Part shown: in pieces, positions 1 through 12,474 of the stretch
Layout: each line of letters begins with the position of its first letter
Position numbering within the stretch: position 1 is the first letter of the stretch
DNA from: Phaseolus vulgaris
Lineage: Eukaryota; Streptophyta; Magnoliopsida; Fabales; Fabaceae
Reading direction: 5' to 3'
Assembly (NCBI RefSeq): GCF_000499845.2
Contig: NC_023759.2
Location: 46,904,672-46,968,671 of the forward strand
DNA length: 64,000 bases
Notes under the pieces: model-generated
Databases searched by the model: none
What the model was told of the DNA's origin: nothing
The model's input: the letters and a program-made list of their open reading frames with translations, nothing else
Translations under genes and position numbers: made by a program

Positions 1-1850
1 AGGCCCGGGTTGATGTCGAGTCGATTGGGCTCAGGCTAATTTCGAGCCAAGCAGGGCCGAGCCAATGTCGAGTTACTTGGGCCGATGTCGAGCCGAACGG
101 GCCCAGGACAATATCGATCTGAGCAAGCCCGGGCTGATGTCAAGTCGATCGGACCCAGGTCAATGTCGAATCTCTCTGGCCCGGGCTGATGTCGAGTCGA
201 TTGGGCACTAGCCAATGTCGAGCCGACCAGGCCTGAGCCAATGTCGAGTGGAACGGGCCTAAGTCAATGTCAAGTCGATCTGGGCCTTGGCTAATGTCGA
301 GCCCAGGGGGCCCGTGCCAATGTCAAGCCGAGGAGGCCTGTGCTGATGTCGAGTCAAACAGGCTCAGGCCGATGTTGAATCATCTAGGCCTGGGCCATTC
401 TTGAGTCGTCTGGGTGTGCGTCGATGTTGAGTTGTCTGGGCCCGAGCCGTAGTCGAGCCAAGTCGGCCCGAGCCAATGTCGAGTCTCTCGTGCCCGAGCC
501 AATGTCAAGTCGAGCGGACCCGAGCTGATGTCGAGTCGTCCGGGTCCAAACCAATATCAAGTCGTCCGGGTTCGGACCGATGTCAAGTCTTCCGGGTTCG
601 GGTCGATGTTGAGTCATTTGGGATCTAGCCGATGTTGAGTGGAGCGGGCCCGAGTCGATTTCGACTCGATTGGGCCCTAGCTCATGTCGACTCGAGTGGG
701 CCCGAGCCGATGTCAAGCCGGGATAGCCCTGACTGATGTCGAATCGAGCGAGCCCGCGTCGTTGTTGAGTTGATTGTGCCCGGGCCAATTTCGAGCCAAG
801 CAGACCCGAGCCAATGTTGAGTCTCTTGAACCCGGGCCGATGTTGAGCTGAACGGGCCCAGATGTCGAGTCGAGCGGGCTCGCGTCGTTGTTGAGTCTAT
901 TGGGCCCGGGCCAATTTTGAGCCAAGCAGACCCGAGCCAATGTCAAGTCTCTCGAACCTGGGTCGATGTCGAGCTGAACGGGCCCAGGCCAATGTCGAGT
1001 TAAGCAAGCTCAGGCTGATGTCGAGTCTCCCGGGCCTGGGCCGATGTCAAGTCGATTAGCCCCGGGCCAATGTCGAGTCGACCGGGCTTAAGCCAAAGTC
1101 GAGTTGACCGGGCTTAAGCCAAAGTCAAGTCTCTCGTGCTCGAGCCGATGTCAGTCAAACGGGCCTGAGTCGATGTCGAGTGGAGCGGGCCCAATTCGAT
1201 GTCAAGTCAATTGGGCTCTGGCCGATGTCGAGCCGAACGGGCCCAAACCGATGTTGAGTCTCTCAGGCCCAGACTGATGTTGAGTCGATCGGGCCCGAGC
1301 CGATGTCGAGTCGAACGGGTTTGGACCGATGTCGAGTCGTTCGGGTTCGGGCTGATGTCAAGTCGTCCGGGCTCGAGCCGATGTCGAATCGTTCGGGCTC
1401 GAGCCGATGTCGAATCGTTCGGGCTTGAGCTGATGTCGAGTGAACCGGGATCGGGTCAATGTCGACTCGATTGGACCCTGGCTAATGTCGAGCCCAGCGG
1501 GCCCGTGTTATTGTCAAGTCGAGTGGGCCCGGGTCGATGTCGAGTCATACGAGCTCGGGCCGATGTTGAATCATCTAAGCCTGGGCCATTGTCGAGTCGT
1601 TCGGGTTTGGGACGATGTCGATTCGTCCGGGCTCGAGATGATGTCGAGTGGAGTGGGCTTGAGTCTATTTCGACTCAATTGGGCCCTAACTAATGCCAAG
1701 TCGAGCGGGTCCGGGTTGATGTCGAGTCGTATGGGTCCAAAACAATGTCTAGTGGAGCGGGCCCGAGTCGATGTCGAGTCGATTGGGCTTTGGCCAATGT
1801 CGAGCCAAGTTGGTCAGCGTTCAGGTTGAATCGGCTTAGACCCGGTTCAA
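1..1850. repeat. GC-rich minisatellite, about 27-bp degenerate units
   Basis: The first 1.85 kb is a long tandem array of short variable units built on GGGCCCGAGCCGATGTCGAG followed by a few variable bases. Most units are about 25-28 bp. It is far richer in GC than the rest of the window and full of CpG sites with C-to-T type variants. Reading frames through it show a roughly nine-residue period and shift phase, so they are repeat artefacts, not genes. The array starts before the window and ends near 1850, where an AT-rich tract begins. It lies downstream of the last visible VPS51 exon and may sit inside a VPS51 intron or just past a truncated gene. Nothing shows a function. Confidence 0.9.
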
Positions 1851-1859
1851 GCAAAGTTA

Positions 1860-2070
1860 GTCTGTGTACATATCAAAATGGATTTAAAGTGATTGACAAA
1901 ATGGATTTAATTTAATTAACAAAATAAATTGAATCTAGATTTAATCCAATTTAAGTGGATTTAAAAAATCCATTTAAATTTAATCTAGTTAAAATGGATA
2001 TGGATTTAAAATCCAATCCATTTATTTGAATTTGGATTGCATATTGGATTTAAACCCCTAGTCACAACTA
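1860..2070. repeat. AT-rich self-complementary element end (possible MITE remnant)
   Basis: This stretch repeats TGGATTTAAA / TTTAAATCCA words in both orientations and ends in AAACCCCTAGTCAC, a pattern common at ends of non-autonomous DNA elements in plants. Similar wording (ATTGGATTTATATTGAATTT and a CAACCCTTAT end) is seen near 57840-57975 in an intron of the SWINGER-like gene. The class is not determined. Confidence 0.35.
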
Positions 2071-2449
2071 TGCTGTTCAAGTGAAACTGCACTTAAGATT
2101 AAAAAAAGACACAGGAATATAATAGTAACCTGGGTATTATGGGGTGCCTAAGTCGCACATCAAGTATATTTAAGTGTTTAGTTCTCCTTTTAATACCTAG
2201 TTTTTTAAAGTAAATTAGTACTTGGTGCTTATCATAATACTGTCCAAAGCTATATGGATATCCATATCGAATATCTTCTTTCTTTGGAAAGAAAAATATT
2301 ATCGGGCAGAACACTGCTGAAACCAAGCTTCAAAATAGAGAACAGGCTTTGATATAACTATACGTTATTAAGCAATGGAGGAGTAAGAATCAGGAAAGGT
2401 GTGAAATTGCAGTTATGTTAAAATAAATTATGAAGTTTTTAAAATATAC

Positions 2450-5400
2450 CAGCTGCAAGAATTTTTCACCAGCTGCCCTAAATTTTTGAGAGATCACTCC
2501 AGGAACAAAGGACAGTCCATATTCATAACCTCCAACACTTCCTTGAGAAAAGGAAGCTGCTAATTCCTGAACATTGCAACACAATTTTTCAGGCATACAT
2601 TACTAAACATATGAAAGGAAAATTAACCAAATAATTGTTCTATTTCAAGGAATTAAATATCAAATATAAGGCAATCAAGTGAAACCTTGCCTCGGTGATT
2701 TTTGGTATTGCAGTTTGTCCAATAAAAGCAGACAGTTGGGCCAACACTAGAACAAGGCTAGGAAAGGCTTTGACACCTTGAGCTCCCTCCATCAAACCAT
2801 GACTTGGAGTAGCTGAAGAATTGTTTCTTCCTAAAAACGATATGAACTGAACCTCAAGTTCCCTAAAAAAGTCTTGATATCCTTGTTGAACCCAATCAAT
2901 TATTAACTCTTTTAGTTTATCTACAATCTCTAAGTTGTCTTCTAGAATTTTGTGGATATCCTGAAACAATCGAGAGAAAGATTAAACCTAATTAAACAAC
3001 ACAACATAAATATTTAGAATGATTTAACAACGATATTTTGTGTATATACATGCATAATTATGATCTTGTTTTTACGTGTCTAGGTACACCAATGTGTTTA
3101 CCAGCAAAACGTTCCTGCCTCCGTCTAAAACTGCTTTGATGCTAGCATCTAAGGCAACTTCCAGTGAGTACTCCTCTGCTCCACCCCGTTTCAGCACTTT
3201 TAAGAGGTGATCTACCAAACAGAAGCTAACTCAGAGCATGACTATTACACAAACTGTCAACTATTTTTGTGGCTAGCACAAATCAGGCAATGTATATATG
3301 TATATTAAGCTTCAAACTTTATAAGACTAGAATCCTTGGCAATGTAATTTGTCCATTTTCTAAGGATTTTATGTCTTCTTTCTCCCATAGTGTGTCAATG
3401 TAAACATTTCAAAATTTATGCTTAAATTAAAAATTAGAAGTTTCCTCTGAACTAACCTGAGATGTCTTGCGTTAGATGAGAAAATGCACTTCTAATATAC
3501 AGCTTGACAGCATCCTTGGTAGCCTGAAAATGTTTAACTTTTATTAATGAAAAATCCTTTTTTGAACTGTAACTTTCATTGGGATTGTATTGAGAAGAGA
3601 AAAGGATAATGCTGACTTGAAAAGCAACATCTATAAGTTAAAATCAAAGTGGAGCTAATAACTTTGACAGATGACCTCAAGAGAATGATTAGAGAGAGAT
3701 ACTTCCTCTAAGACTTCATCCATTCGGAGCACGGCATTCCAGATAACTCCTGTTCCCAAGTGACATTACACATTTGAAGACGCCAAAATCAGATCCAAAA
3801 ACACTTGTTTATATATCAATATTTAATTTTGAAAGTATTTCTTGAGAACACAATTATTAGCGTTTTAAAAGCATAATCTTATAGACTATATCTCTTGTAA
3901 TTAATTTGATTTAGCAAAATGTCTATACAGCTCCAATAAATGGAGATGATGACGAGATTTTGCTTAAAGTCTAATGCATTATACAAGACATATGACTGGG
4001 TTATACATTCATGTTAAATATTTCCCCTACATTCATGTTAAACAAATATCGTTACACAAAATCATTGCTACAAGAATCAGAATAAGTTTTGTTTGATGGA
4101 TATAAAAAAAACTAATATGAATTAAATGAAAACAAACGGGTTCAGTTAATGTAAGGAATTAAATTAACAGATCAATGAGTGATGTAGTAACATAATCACA
4201 CTACTTACTAAGAACACCAAGTAGATCTTCCGAACAAATCCGTGTCTTTACATACTCTTCTATGATTAGAAAGTGTCTGAATAACAATTAAAATGTTAAT
4301 TTGCATATAATGAAAATTTTATGAACTGTATTAAATTTAACAGTACTTTGCATTGTAACATAAAGATACTAACCTGGTGAGTAGGTCTTGAGCAAGTTGA
4401 ACTAATTGCTTTTCTGAATCTGGAAATATTACCCGAAATGCACGAATGGCCTCCACCAACTCGTGAATGGACGCCTATGTTAGGAAATAGGGAAAGAAAC
4501 GTACACTGAATTCATCAGTCTTCTAACCATAACTACCAACGACATATATCATATATGAAAAACTAAGAGTAAAATAATAGCATGAAGCAACACCCCTTCA
4601 CCAAATAATTGTTTTTTATTTGACAGAATCAATCATGGATATTATGTCCACTACTTAATCATACTGATATCCTTTTTCTGCGCATGAATTAGCTATATTC
4701 CCAAATATTGTGACGAATTATATATTCTACAAGAATTTATTACCCAACATGACTGTCTGATATCACTGTGTCGCTTCACCAAACCATCTATATCTTACCA
4801 TAGACGCTATTCTAAGACACGTATTTTAATGTTGTTTGTGTGTTGTTACCAAGGGGACGGATAACCTAAACTATGACCATTTAATAAGAGTTTCATACAA
4901 GAGCCGCACACAACGTGGCATTTGAACAAAATCTTAAGTGAACAAAGATAGTAATGGGATAGCAAATAAAAGCGTGTATAAGATTTTGAAGAAAAGTGCA
5001 CCAAACAAAGGATAATACTCTGAACTACTTACCTCGTGAGCAGAGGGAGAATCATTCTCCATTACTTCAGTTATAAACTGCATGTCTCTAAGCGAAAGCT
5101 CCAACTTCTCTAGTAGCTTTGTCTTCAAATAGTCCACCTGTTAATAAATAGAAAACTTATCATTCTATGTCCTGAATTAACACATAGGATAACACTAACA
5201 AGGTTATTTCTCTCCAGGGAATGGGACAGGATAAGAGAAACCGATACATGTTCGATCCCTGTACTCTCATAAAATGCAAGGGAAAAAATGGATTTTTATA
5301 CAAGAATATCATTTTCCCCATTTATCGTAAATATTCATAAATAATCAAAACCCCAGAGCACATAACACAGTACAAAATGCTGTTTTGAGGAAAAGAGAAT

Positions 5401-7249
5401 AATACACACAGGAAAATTCAACTGTTTCAAGAGAACTGCAGCCTCGGCTCTCACTTGCATTGATTCAGAATCTGAAAATACTTTTCCCTGGTTATAGAAA
5501 AAAAAATGTCAATTTATGAAGAAAAACTTCTCAAAACATAAAAACCATCAGTTATTTATTCTATTAAGCATACTATTAGAGACTTTGAGTTCACTGCACT
5601 CCTTAGGATCTTGGGTCATGTTTAGAAGATTGGTTTAGCAAGGATGGATAGAACAAGCTAATCTAATGCAATGTTATCATAAGTTTCATACTCAAATTCT
5701 ATCTAGCAATGGGCATGTACCAAGCTGAAGATGATAGAAAAGGTATAAAAATGTAAAAGAACTACACCTGCAAATTTTTTACTATGATAGCTATTGCTTC
5801 TTCAGATGCTCGCTTACAATCTTGGAATGATGAATCTCCATAGGCCTAGTAAAGAGTGAAAAAGGAAAAGAAAGATATCTAATCTGAGGCTTAACTTTTT
5901 ACATTATAGGAAAATAATTTGTCCGAGTGTGTGAGGTAAGGTATAGTTAAATCATTAATAATATCAGCCAAACAGGACCTTAAAAATTGGCATTGCACCG
6001 ATGTAGAACCTGACTGCATCTGCATAGGCCTCAGACTTGATGCACTTGCCTAATCTATCAGGTAGGTCATATATGAACTGCTCATCCACAACGATGAAAA
6101 TGGTATAAAACATAACCTTCGCGAGTAAGGAAAAAATATACGAATTCCATCAAGAACGTTGTGAGGCAGAACAATGATGTGCAACCAGACAACAAGTGTC
6201 ATTGCTTTGATACCTGAATTTTACGAAGAAGATTGCATGTCCGGTGCATTTTCTCTATATGCTCCCTATTTTCGCACAGAGAAGTGTTAACACTGTCACT
6301 TCTTGATTGTACAGACATTATCTGCACCGAGAAAAAACGTGGAATACTCAAACTCTTACACTTCTTTTTTTGCTTCTCGGTAAGAAAGTTCCAGGAGTGA
6401 AATGTGAAAACAAGAAATCTCAAAACGGATTAAGGATGTGTCCGAATATAAGTTAGAAGTGCATTAAAAAGGTTCTCTACTAAAAATACAAAAGAAACTC
6501 TCAAAAACTCTTCTAGTTCTACATTCGATCAATCTCTTAATATTAAATTAATAAATGCGTACCCTCTCGAGAAGCTGTTCCATATTTTCTTCCATCCCCA
6601 AAATATTACTCTTCATCCTGTTCGCAAAGAAACTACACTCATATTCTTTTTCTCCAAAGAAAAGCGTACATTAAAAAAAATCACACACACATATATAGCA
6701 AGATGAAGGTGAGAAGATAGAACAAATTTTCACAATATAGTGTAACGATGGCAATTGCATGTAACATAAACAGAAAAGTAACATCATAATCACCCTCATA
6801 ATAAAGTATAAAAAAATCTATACCTCTTTATAGTATCTGTAGCGCAGATAAACTTATTATAATTCTCGTAGACGAGCATTTGCAAGTCAGTATCCAGATT
6901 CTTGATTTCAGCTACCATTTCAACGTGCCTCTGGAGTAGACCTTCTAAACTGGACTTTCGCGCCTTCAAAGCGATTGTTTTAACGTAAAGAAATCACAGA
7001 CACATTCATCATCGTAAACGAGACTAGAATGGCATTCAATCTCGAAAAATAGAAAACAAGAATTGCGTGTACCATGATTTTCATGTACTGATCAGGTTGG
7101 AAGGAAGAGGAATTGATGTCATCGGGTGAGGCGTGTTTGGAAAAAGGATTGTTGGAGGACGCTGAAGGAATTGGAGAGTAGAAACTGGCAAGCAGATCTC
7201 TCGTTCTCCTTGCTTTCTCGTCCAATAGTGTCTCGTCGTCGGTGTCCAT
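2450..7249 (-). CDS. VPS51: VPS51 / UNHINGED, GARP-EARP tethering complex subunit (3' end not in window)
   Basis: Vps51 is a subunit of the GARP and EARP tethers for endosome-to-Golgi and recycling traffic. Fifteen exons join in phase: 7249-7073, 6963-6824, 6617-6563, 6321-6214, 6077-5979, 5845-5768, 5487-5410, 5137-5033, 4474-4374, 4276-4209, 3749-3676, 3523-3457, 3196-3102, 2960-2691, 2566-2450, giving 544 residues. Recognisable blocks are RRTRDLLASFYS near the N terminus, the Vps51 signature TDLQMLVYENYNKFICATDT (about residues 83-102), MKSNILGMEENMEQLLER, FIYDLPDRLGKCIKSEAYAD, and WVQQGYQDFF with LVLVLAQLSAFI. Plant homologues are about 780 residues, so roughly 240 C-terminal residues are absent. 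The last visible exon ends in CTG|GTATAT, a usable donor, so the gene may continue beyond position 1. The intron after exon 14 has a GC donor. The start is the first ATG of the open exon. Confidence 0.9.
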
Positions 7250-7330
7250 GGCTTCTTTCTGTGCCTTATTGGTTGAATCAAGACTCAGACCATCAACGCT
7301 TCTCCTTCAATCTTTGAAATTAATAAGGAG

Positions 7331-7800
7331 AAGACGAATGAAACGTTGTCGTCTTTATAGGAATAACTCTTCCTGTTCTTTGCATAATTTGCATCCCACG
7401 CATGTTGTAGAGACTTTTTCAGTTATATATACTGTAACATTATTCACTATGCCTTCTCCCAACGTCCACAATTTCAGATTCATATATGCTATGGTAATGA
7501 ATTTTTTTCCCCATATTTTGTATACATAAGCATGATAAAAATATGTTATAAAATTAGAGAATTAAAAAATATTGGGCAACTAAATAGTTTGCCTTAATTC
7601 CTAATATGAATTTTAGTTCGAGCAATTTGTCTTTTGGTTTTTCAATAAAGTAGTGTTTTTATCTTTAAAAATTACGATTTTGAGTAAAAAAAATAGTTAT
7701 AAAAATAATAATTCATACTTTATGAATATAACTTCAGGATGAAAGTCATATTTTATGAATTTGATTTTAGAATAACTTTTACTTTTAGGTCGGATTTATA
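7331..7800. other. AT-rich intergenic stretch, nothing recognised
   Basis: AT-rich DNA upstream of VPS51. No coding or RNA signal was recognised. The VPS51 promoter should lie at its left end. Confidence 0.5.
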
Positions 7801-8455
7801 TGATACGATTTTCATATTAAATGTGGTATCTTGTTCTTGCTATTTTTGAAGATATTTTTTTGTTGAAGTATGGGAAAGTTTATTGTTGTTTTCTTTGTGT
7901 TTTTTGAAATTCAGATTGTTACGGTTGCTGAGTTTTATGGAATTATACATGTTAAGGAGGAAACTCAAAAGATATGACTTACTAATGCCTGTCTTGAATA
8001 TGATTCTGTCTTTGTTTATGTTGCGTTTACTGCTAGAACTAAATTTTGTAGATGTTTCGTAATCGATGGAATACTTGTCTTAGTTATGGTGAGAAAATCA
8101 GGTTTAAGATTACTCATATATTTCGTGAAGAAAATGCATGTGCGGATAAGTTGATTAATTTATGATTTATTCATAAAGAATCATTTCATTAGTATAATAA
8201 ACTTTCATCTTGAATGTTCTTAAAATTCTTTATGAATAAGTATAGTCTACCTATGTATCGTTTTTTTGTTAACATATGGATTTTGATTTAGTCTCCCATA
8301 TTTTTCTTTTTACTTTTTTTTCTTTTTTTAATAATACTTTTCACGTAATGATGTATGATTGTTGTTGTTTGAGGTATAAGCTTATTTGAGATGTCAAGTT
8401 ACATAATAATAACATCAAGAAAGTTTTTATAAAAAAAAAAGTGTATCAATAAAGT
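7800..8455 (+). mobile_element. LINE (non-LTR retrotransposon) 3' fragment with broken RNase H region, copy A
   Basis: The plus strand shows a decayed plant-LINE RNase H domain: VAEFYGIIHVKEETQKI, then RNRWNTCL, FKITHIFREENACADKLINL and FIHKESFHYYNKL, interrupted by stops and frameshifts. It runs into a 3' tail with GTTAACATATGGATTTTG, GATGTCAAGTTACATAATAA and a terminal run of A near 8440. The same tail is found at about 12950-13085 (plus), 13570-13855 (minus) and 43750-44105 (minus), so it is a repeated family. It has no intact frame and is 5'-truncated, as usual for LINE copies. Confidence 0.8.
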
Positions 8456-11040
8456 CTGACTTGCTAATTTGCATAAAAAGATCTATCCAAAAGCATAAAT
8501 TTTTTTTTTTAACAAAAAGACTATTTTATTGCAAAAACTTTATTTGTCAAAAATAATTTATTTGTCCTTCTTACATATTTATACTTAATTAAAAGCTCTT
8601 AAAATTTCCTAATATAAAATAATGATGAATATTTTTTAAATATTTTCAAAAAATACAAGCTAGTTTATATTTGTTTAGGAATAAAAATCAATTTTAAAAA
8701 CCACTTATTATTTTTTTAAATGAGACTTTTTTTATGAAAAAAAAATGTAATAAAACAACTACATTCATTAGGTATTGGGGGAAGTAAAAAACAGTAAGCA
8801 ATAAGTTTATAACTCCTCAACCTACTCAATGAGTACTCATAACTAAAAGAATCATACATTTATTGAGAAAATTATTATTACTAAATAAATGAAAATCCCC
8901 TTAAAGGTTAATAGGAGGAAATACAAACAAAGAGAAAAGAAGAAGCCTTCATTTAAACCAATTTACAAATTCATAAGGATGGATAGAAATTTACCTAATT
9001 TCAACAAAGAGGACTTTTTCTAGACATGAAAAACAACAATATGCATAGAAAAAGAAGAGTATAATTATTACCTATATATGAAGAAAACTTAAAATCAAGA
9101 GTGATGATATATTTTCAACTCTCCTAAAAAATAACCACTTAACCACTCATTTTATTAATATAGTAATAATAATAAATAAACATGAAATTTTAAAGATTTT
9201 ATTATTATTATATTAATGAATCATAATATGTTTTTCTCAAAATAAATAATATTAACCAACCTACTACATGCACACTACAATTCTCAACAAGCTATGGCAT
9301 AAAAGGAGGACAAAAAAAATGCTAACTCAGGAACCCCAATCGAGCATGGTTGAACCAGGAATAAGAGATCTCAGAAGAAGGAACCACTTCATACTATAGT
9401 TATATTATAATAATATAAATGAATGATTATTAAATGAAAATGAGTTTTCTATGGTTGCTGAAATCAAATCTACATTTTTTTTAATATATATCATTCTATG
9501 GTAAATCAATTTATTTTGCTCCAAAATAATAGAAATTTAATTTCAGTTTCTATAAAATTTAAAATTTAATTAAAACCCTCTTAAAACTATAAAAACAAAA
9601 AAAAAAATCAGTCTCAAAGTATTATATTTTCATTTTAAGTTTAATATGTTAAGAAATAATAAATAAAAAATAAGCTAATATTCATAAGTTAGTGATATTA
9701 TTGGTAAGAGATTAGTTGTCATAGATTTATTTTTCTTTTTTACCCTATCCAATTTTTTTATTAAATTATTTACGTAAATCTAAAATAAAAATAGTTTATT
9801 AAAATTATTTTTAAAATTACTTTTAAAATGTTTGTGTGTATCATATTGATATCATGTCAGCAAGACGTTTGAAACAACTACAAAATATTTTAAATTATAT
9901 TTTGAGTGGGTTAAAAAAATTGCAAATAGTGCATCATCATTTAATGCCAAACAATTTTGAAAAGTAGGATAAGAAATTGACCTTCAGGTGTTGACCAGTA
10001 AATAAAATTATAAAATAAAGAACCTTGACTTTTATAGGATTATTTTATGAGGTATTAATTTCAAGTTTATAACAAATTAAAAATTCAATAATTTTTTTTT
10101 ATATTACGATAAATGCATACATGTAAATAATTAAGAGTTAGATAAAAAATATAAATGCTTTTAAAAATAACAATTAAGTAGAAAAAAAAATATGGTAGTT
10201 AATAAACTAAAACAGAAAACGTACGTTAAAGAAATCTTGTTAATAAAATAAAAAATGATAAAGTCAACTTTATAATTATTGTTTAATTATAATATTTACT
10301 GTGATAGTGAAAGTGATAAAAATGCATTAAATAGATGAGAGAAAAATGCATTTAATTTTCTTTTTGTGCGTTTATTTTGGCACTAGACCTCTTAATTATA
10401 TTTTTTACTCTAATGGAACGCTTTTATAAAATGTATCCTCTAATTAATATTTTATTTAACTATTGACAAAATTTTACTTTTTAAGATAAAAAGTTATATT
10501 TATAATATTTTAAATTTTAATTTTTATGTTGTATAAAAGTATTTCAACGGAGAAATGTTATAAAATATTGACTTTCTACATAACTCTATAATAAAAATGT
10601 CTCGATAAAAAAAATCATGTAATAATCTCTCACTCTCGTCAAATATGGATGCATTATATTTGTGTATTAGTGTATGTAAAGTATTAAATGTATTGAATAA
10701 TAAAATAATTCTCTTTTTCTCCTTAAACTTAAGTTAATTGTATTTTTTAGTTTTTTAATTTTAAATTCTGTAATTTAGAAAAATTGTTTGTCCTTCACAT
10801 CTTACAACTAAATGATGTAAAAATAAATTCTAGGAAAATAAACATATAATTGGATACTTGATAAAAGGATTCAAAATTGAAAAAAATATTGTATAAACAA
10901 TCTTTATTTAATAAGTTGGAGGAAAAAACAATTTTACTTTATAATAAGTCAAAAATATATTCAAAAGTATTTAATGTATGTTAATTAATGTTAAATTTTT
11001 CTTATTATTGATATTTATCATTTGACTCTATATATTAATA
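8456..11040. other. AT-rich intergenic stretch, nothing recognised
   Basis: About 2.6 kb of strongly AT-rich DNA with short poly-A/T runs and no open frame, RNA gene or repeat that I recognise. The promoter of the short bZIP gene should be at its right end. No copy of the conserved bZIP upstream peptide was found there. Confidence 0.5.
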
Positions 11041-11072
11041 TATTAAATTGAAGTCTCCTTATTAAAAACCAA

Positions 11073-11399
11073 ATGTCTTCTTCTATTGAAGCTTTGTCAA
11101 GTTGTGGATACATAGAAGAAGTTTCAGAAATGAAGGAGAAGAAGAGGAAAAAAATGGTTTCGAACCGTGAATCAGCGAGACGGTCACGAATGAGAAAGCA
11201 GGAGCAACTACTGAAATTCACCAATGAAGTCAATGATTTGCTAAGTGTAAAGAAGAAGATTGCAAAGTGCATAAAGGAAAAGGAAGAAGCATTTGCTCGA
11301 ACTGAAGCAGTTAATAATGTTCTCAAGGCTCAGGTTAAAGAATTGATAGAACGATTGTCTTTTTTAAACTCTATCATTCAGGTTGCAGATGTCAAATAG
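11073..11399 (+). CDS. Short group-S1-type bZIP transcription factor
   Basis: Single-exon frame of 108 residues. The basic region has the invariant N-x7-R spacing (N31, R39) in SNRESARRSRMRKQ. The zipper positions that can be counted are F49, L56, I63, K70, T77, L84, L91, L98, so the first leucine is replaced by F. Residues 23-98 line up without gaps with the larger bZIP at 20405-20839, including the shared NRESARRSRMRKQ and ERLSFLNSI blocks. It stops eight residues after the shared FLNSI block, so it lacks the S1 C-terminal tail. No conserved sucrose-responsive upstream frame is visible before it. S1 bZIPs bind ACGT-type DNA sites as dimers, often with group C partners. This may be a diverged tandem or dispersed duplicate, expressed or not. 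Only one coding exon is seen, which is normal for S1 members. Confidence 0.75.
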   Translation: MSSSIEALSSCGYIEEVSEMKEKKRKKMVSNRESARRSRMRKQEQLLKFTNEVNDLLSVKKKIAKCIKEKEEAFARTEAVNNVLKAQVKELIERLSFLNSIIQVADVK

Positions 11400-11980
11400 T
11401 TATCTCTTCAAATCCTTCACACTAAACCCTTATAGATTCTCACCCAACAAAAAAACTATGTAGTTTATGTTTTCTCTTTTTCTATTTGGCTACATTTGAG
11501 TGATTTAATTAAAGTTTCAAATATAACTTTCCTTTTTTCAATGTAGTGATTTAGTTCACCATTTGTATACTTTTAGTTTAATGACTATTATTATTGGAAT
11601 TTAAATGTGTTTGATTAAATTATTAGCGTGGTTTAGTTAAGTTATAAATAAATAAATACAAAACAAAATGAAAGTTTACTTATGAATCACATTTTAGTAC
11701 TCACTCAACTCAATTTTCATACACTCACTTCTCATATGTTTAGTATTTTCTATAATTTTTATGTTTTGTTTAAATTAAGGACTAAATTTGAAAAAAAAGT
11801 GTGAGAAAAATGAGGTTGTTTTGTGATTGAGATAAATATAATGAAAAAGTGCATAAAAAGTTTTAGAAAGTTTCTTACTGATATAACATGTGTGACTGAA
11901 ATTATTATTTTTTAATTGATAAAAAAAATATTACAAATTTGTCATTGTACATAAAAGAATGCATATGACTTGTATATTTT
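11400..11980. other. Downstream region of short bZIP, nothing else recognised
   Basis: AT-rich sequence that would include the bZIP 3' untranslated region. No further gene or repeat was recognised. Confidence 0.5.
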
Positions 11981-11984
11981 GTGA

Positions 11985-12195
11985 ATTTAGGAATAGGGTT
12001 ATGATTGTTGGGGTTAGGAATATAATTAAGGTTAAAGTTGATGATCGGAGTTATAATTTAGGTTTAAGATTATAGTCATGATTATAATTAAGGTTAAGAT
12101 TATGAGCAGGATTAAAGTTAGGGTTAGAGGTTAGAGTTATGATTTAGGGATATATTTAAGGACATAGGTTAAGGTTAGGGTTGAGAATTGAAGTT
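11985..12195 (+). repeat. Degenerate telomere-like GGTTAG/TTAGGG repeat tract
   Basis: About 210 bp rich in GGTTAGGGTT, TTAAGGTTA, TTAGGGTTAGAGG and TTTAGG words, all on the plus strand, separated by decayed spacers. The plant telomere unit is TTTAGGG, so this could be an old interstitial telomere-like tract or an independent simple repeat. The units are too degenerate to decide. Confidence 0.55.
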
Positions 12196-12474
12196 AAAAT
12201 TTTAACATTATTATTATTATTTGGATATTTACTTTTTATTATATTATTATTGTATACTTTTTTATTATAATTATTTTTTATATTACAATTATATTTATTA
12301 TTATTATTATTTTATTAATTGTATTAGAGTAAATATATTTTTCATCTTTCGACTGTAATATTATAATTAATATAGTCAAAACTTTAAATCATGTGATACT
12401 TGTAGCAAGAAAAAGACTACTGAAATGGATTACTTAAAATAGACAATATATAATAAAATATTTTTGTATACATG

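Noticed and set aside
384..1829. Open frames of 75-165 codons on both strands
   Set aside because: They run through the minisatellite, show a nine-residue period that shifts frame and have no domain.
1..1850. CRISPR-like array
   Set aside because: Units are variable, there are no regular spacers, and the context is plant nuclear DNA.
5190..5300. Possible tRNA-like GTTCGATCCC word in a VPS51 intron
   Set aside because: No matching acceptor or anticodon stems could be found around it.
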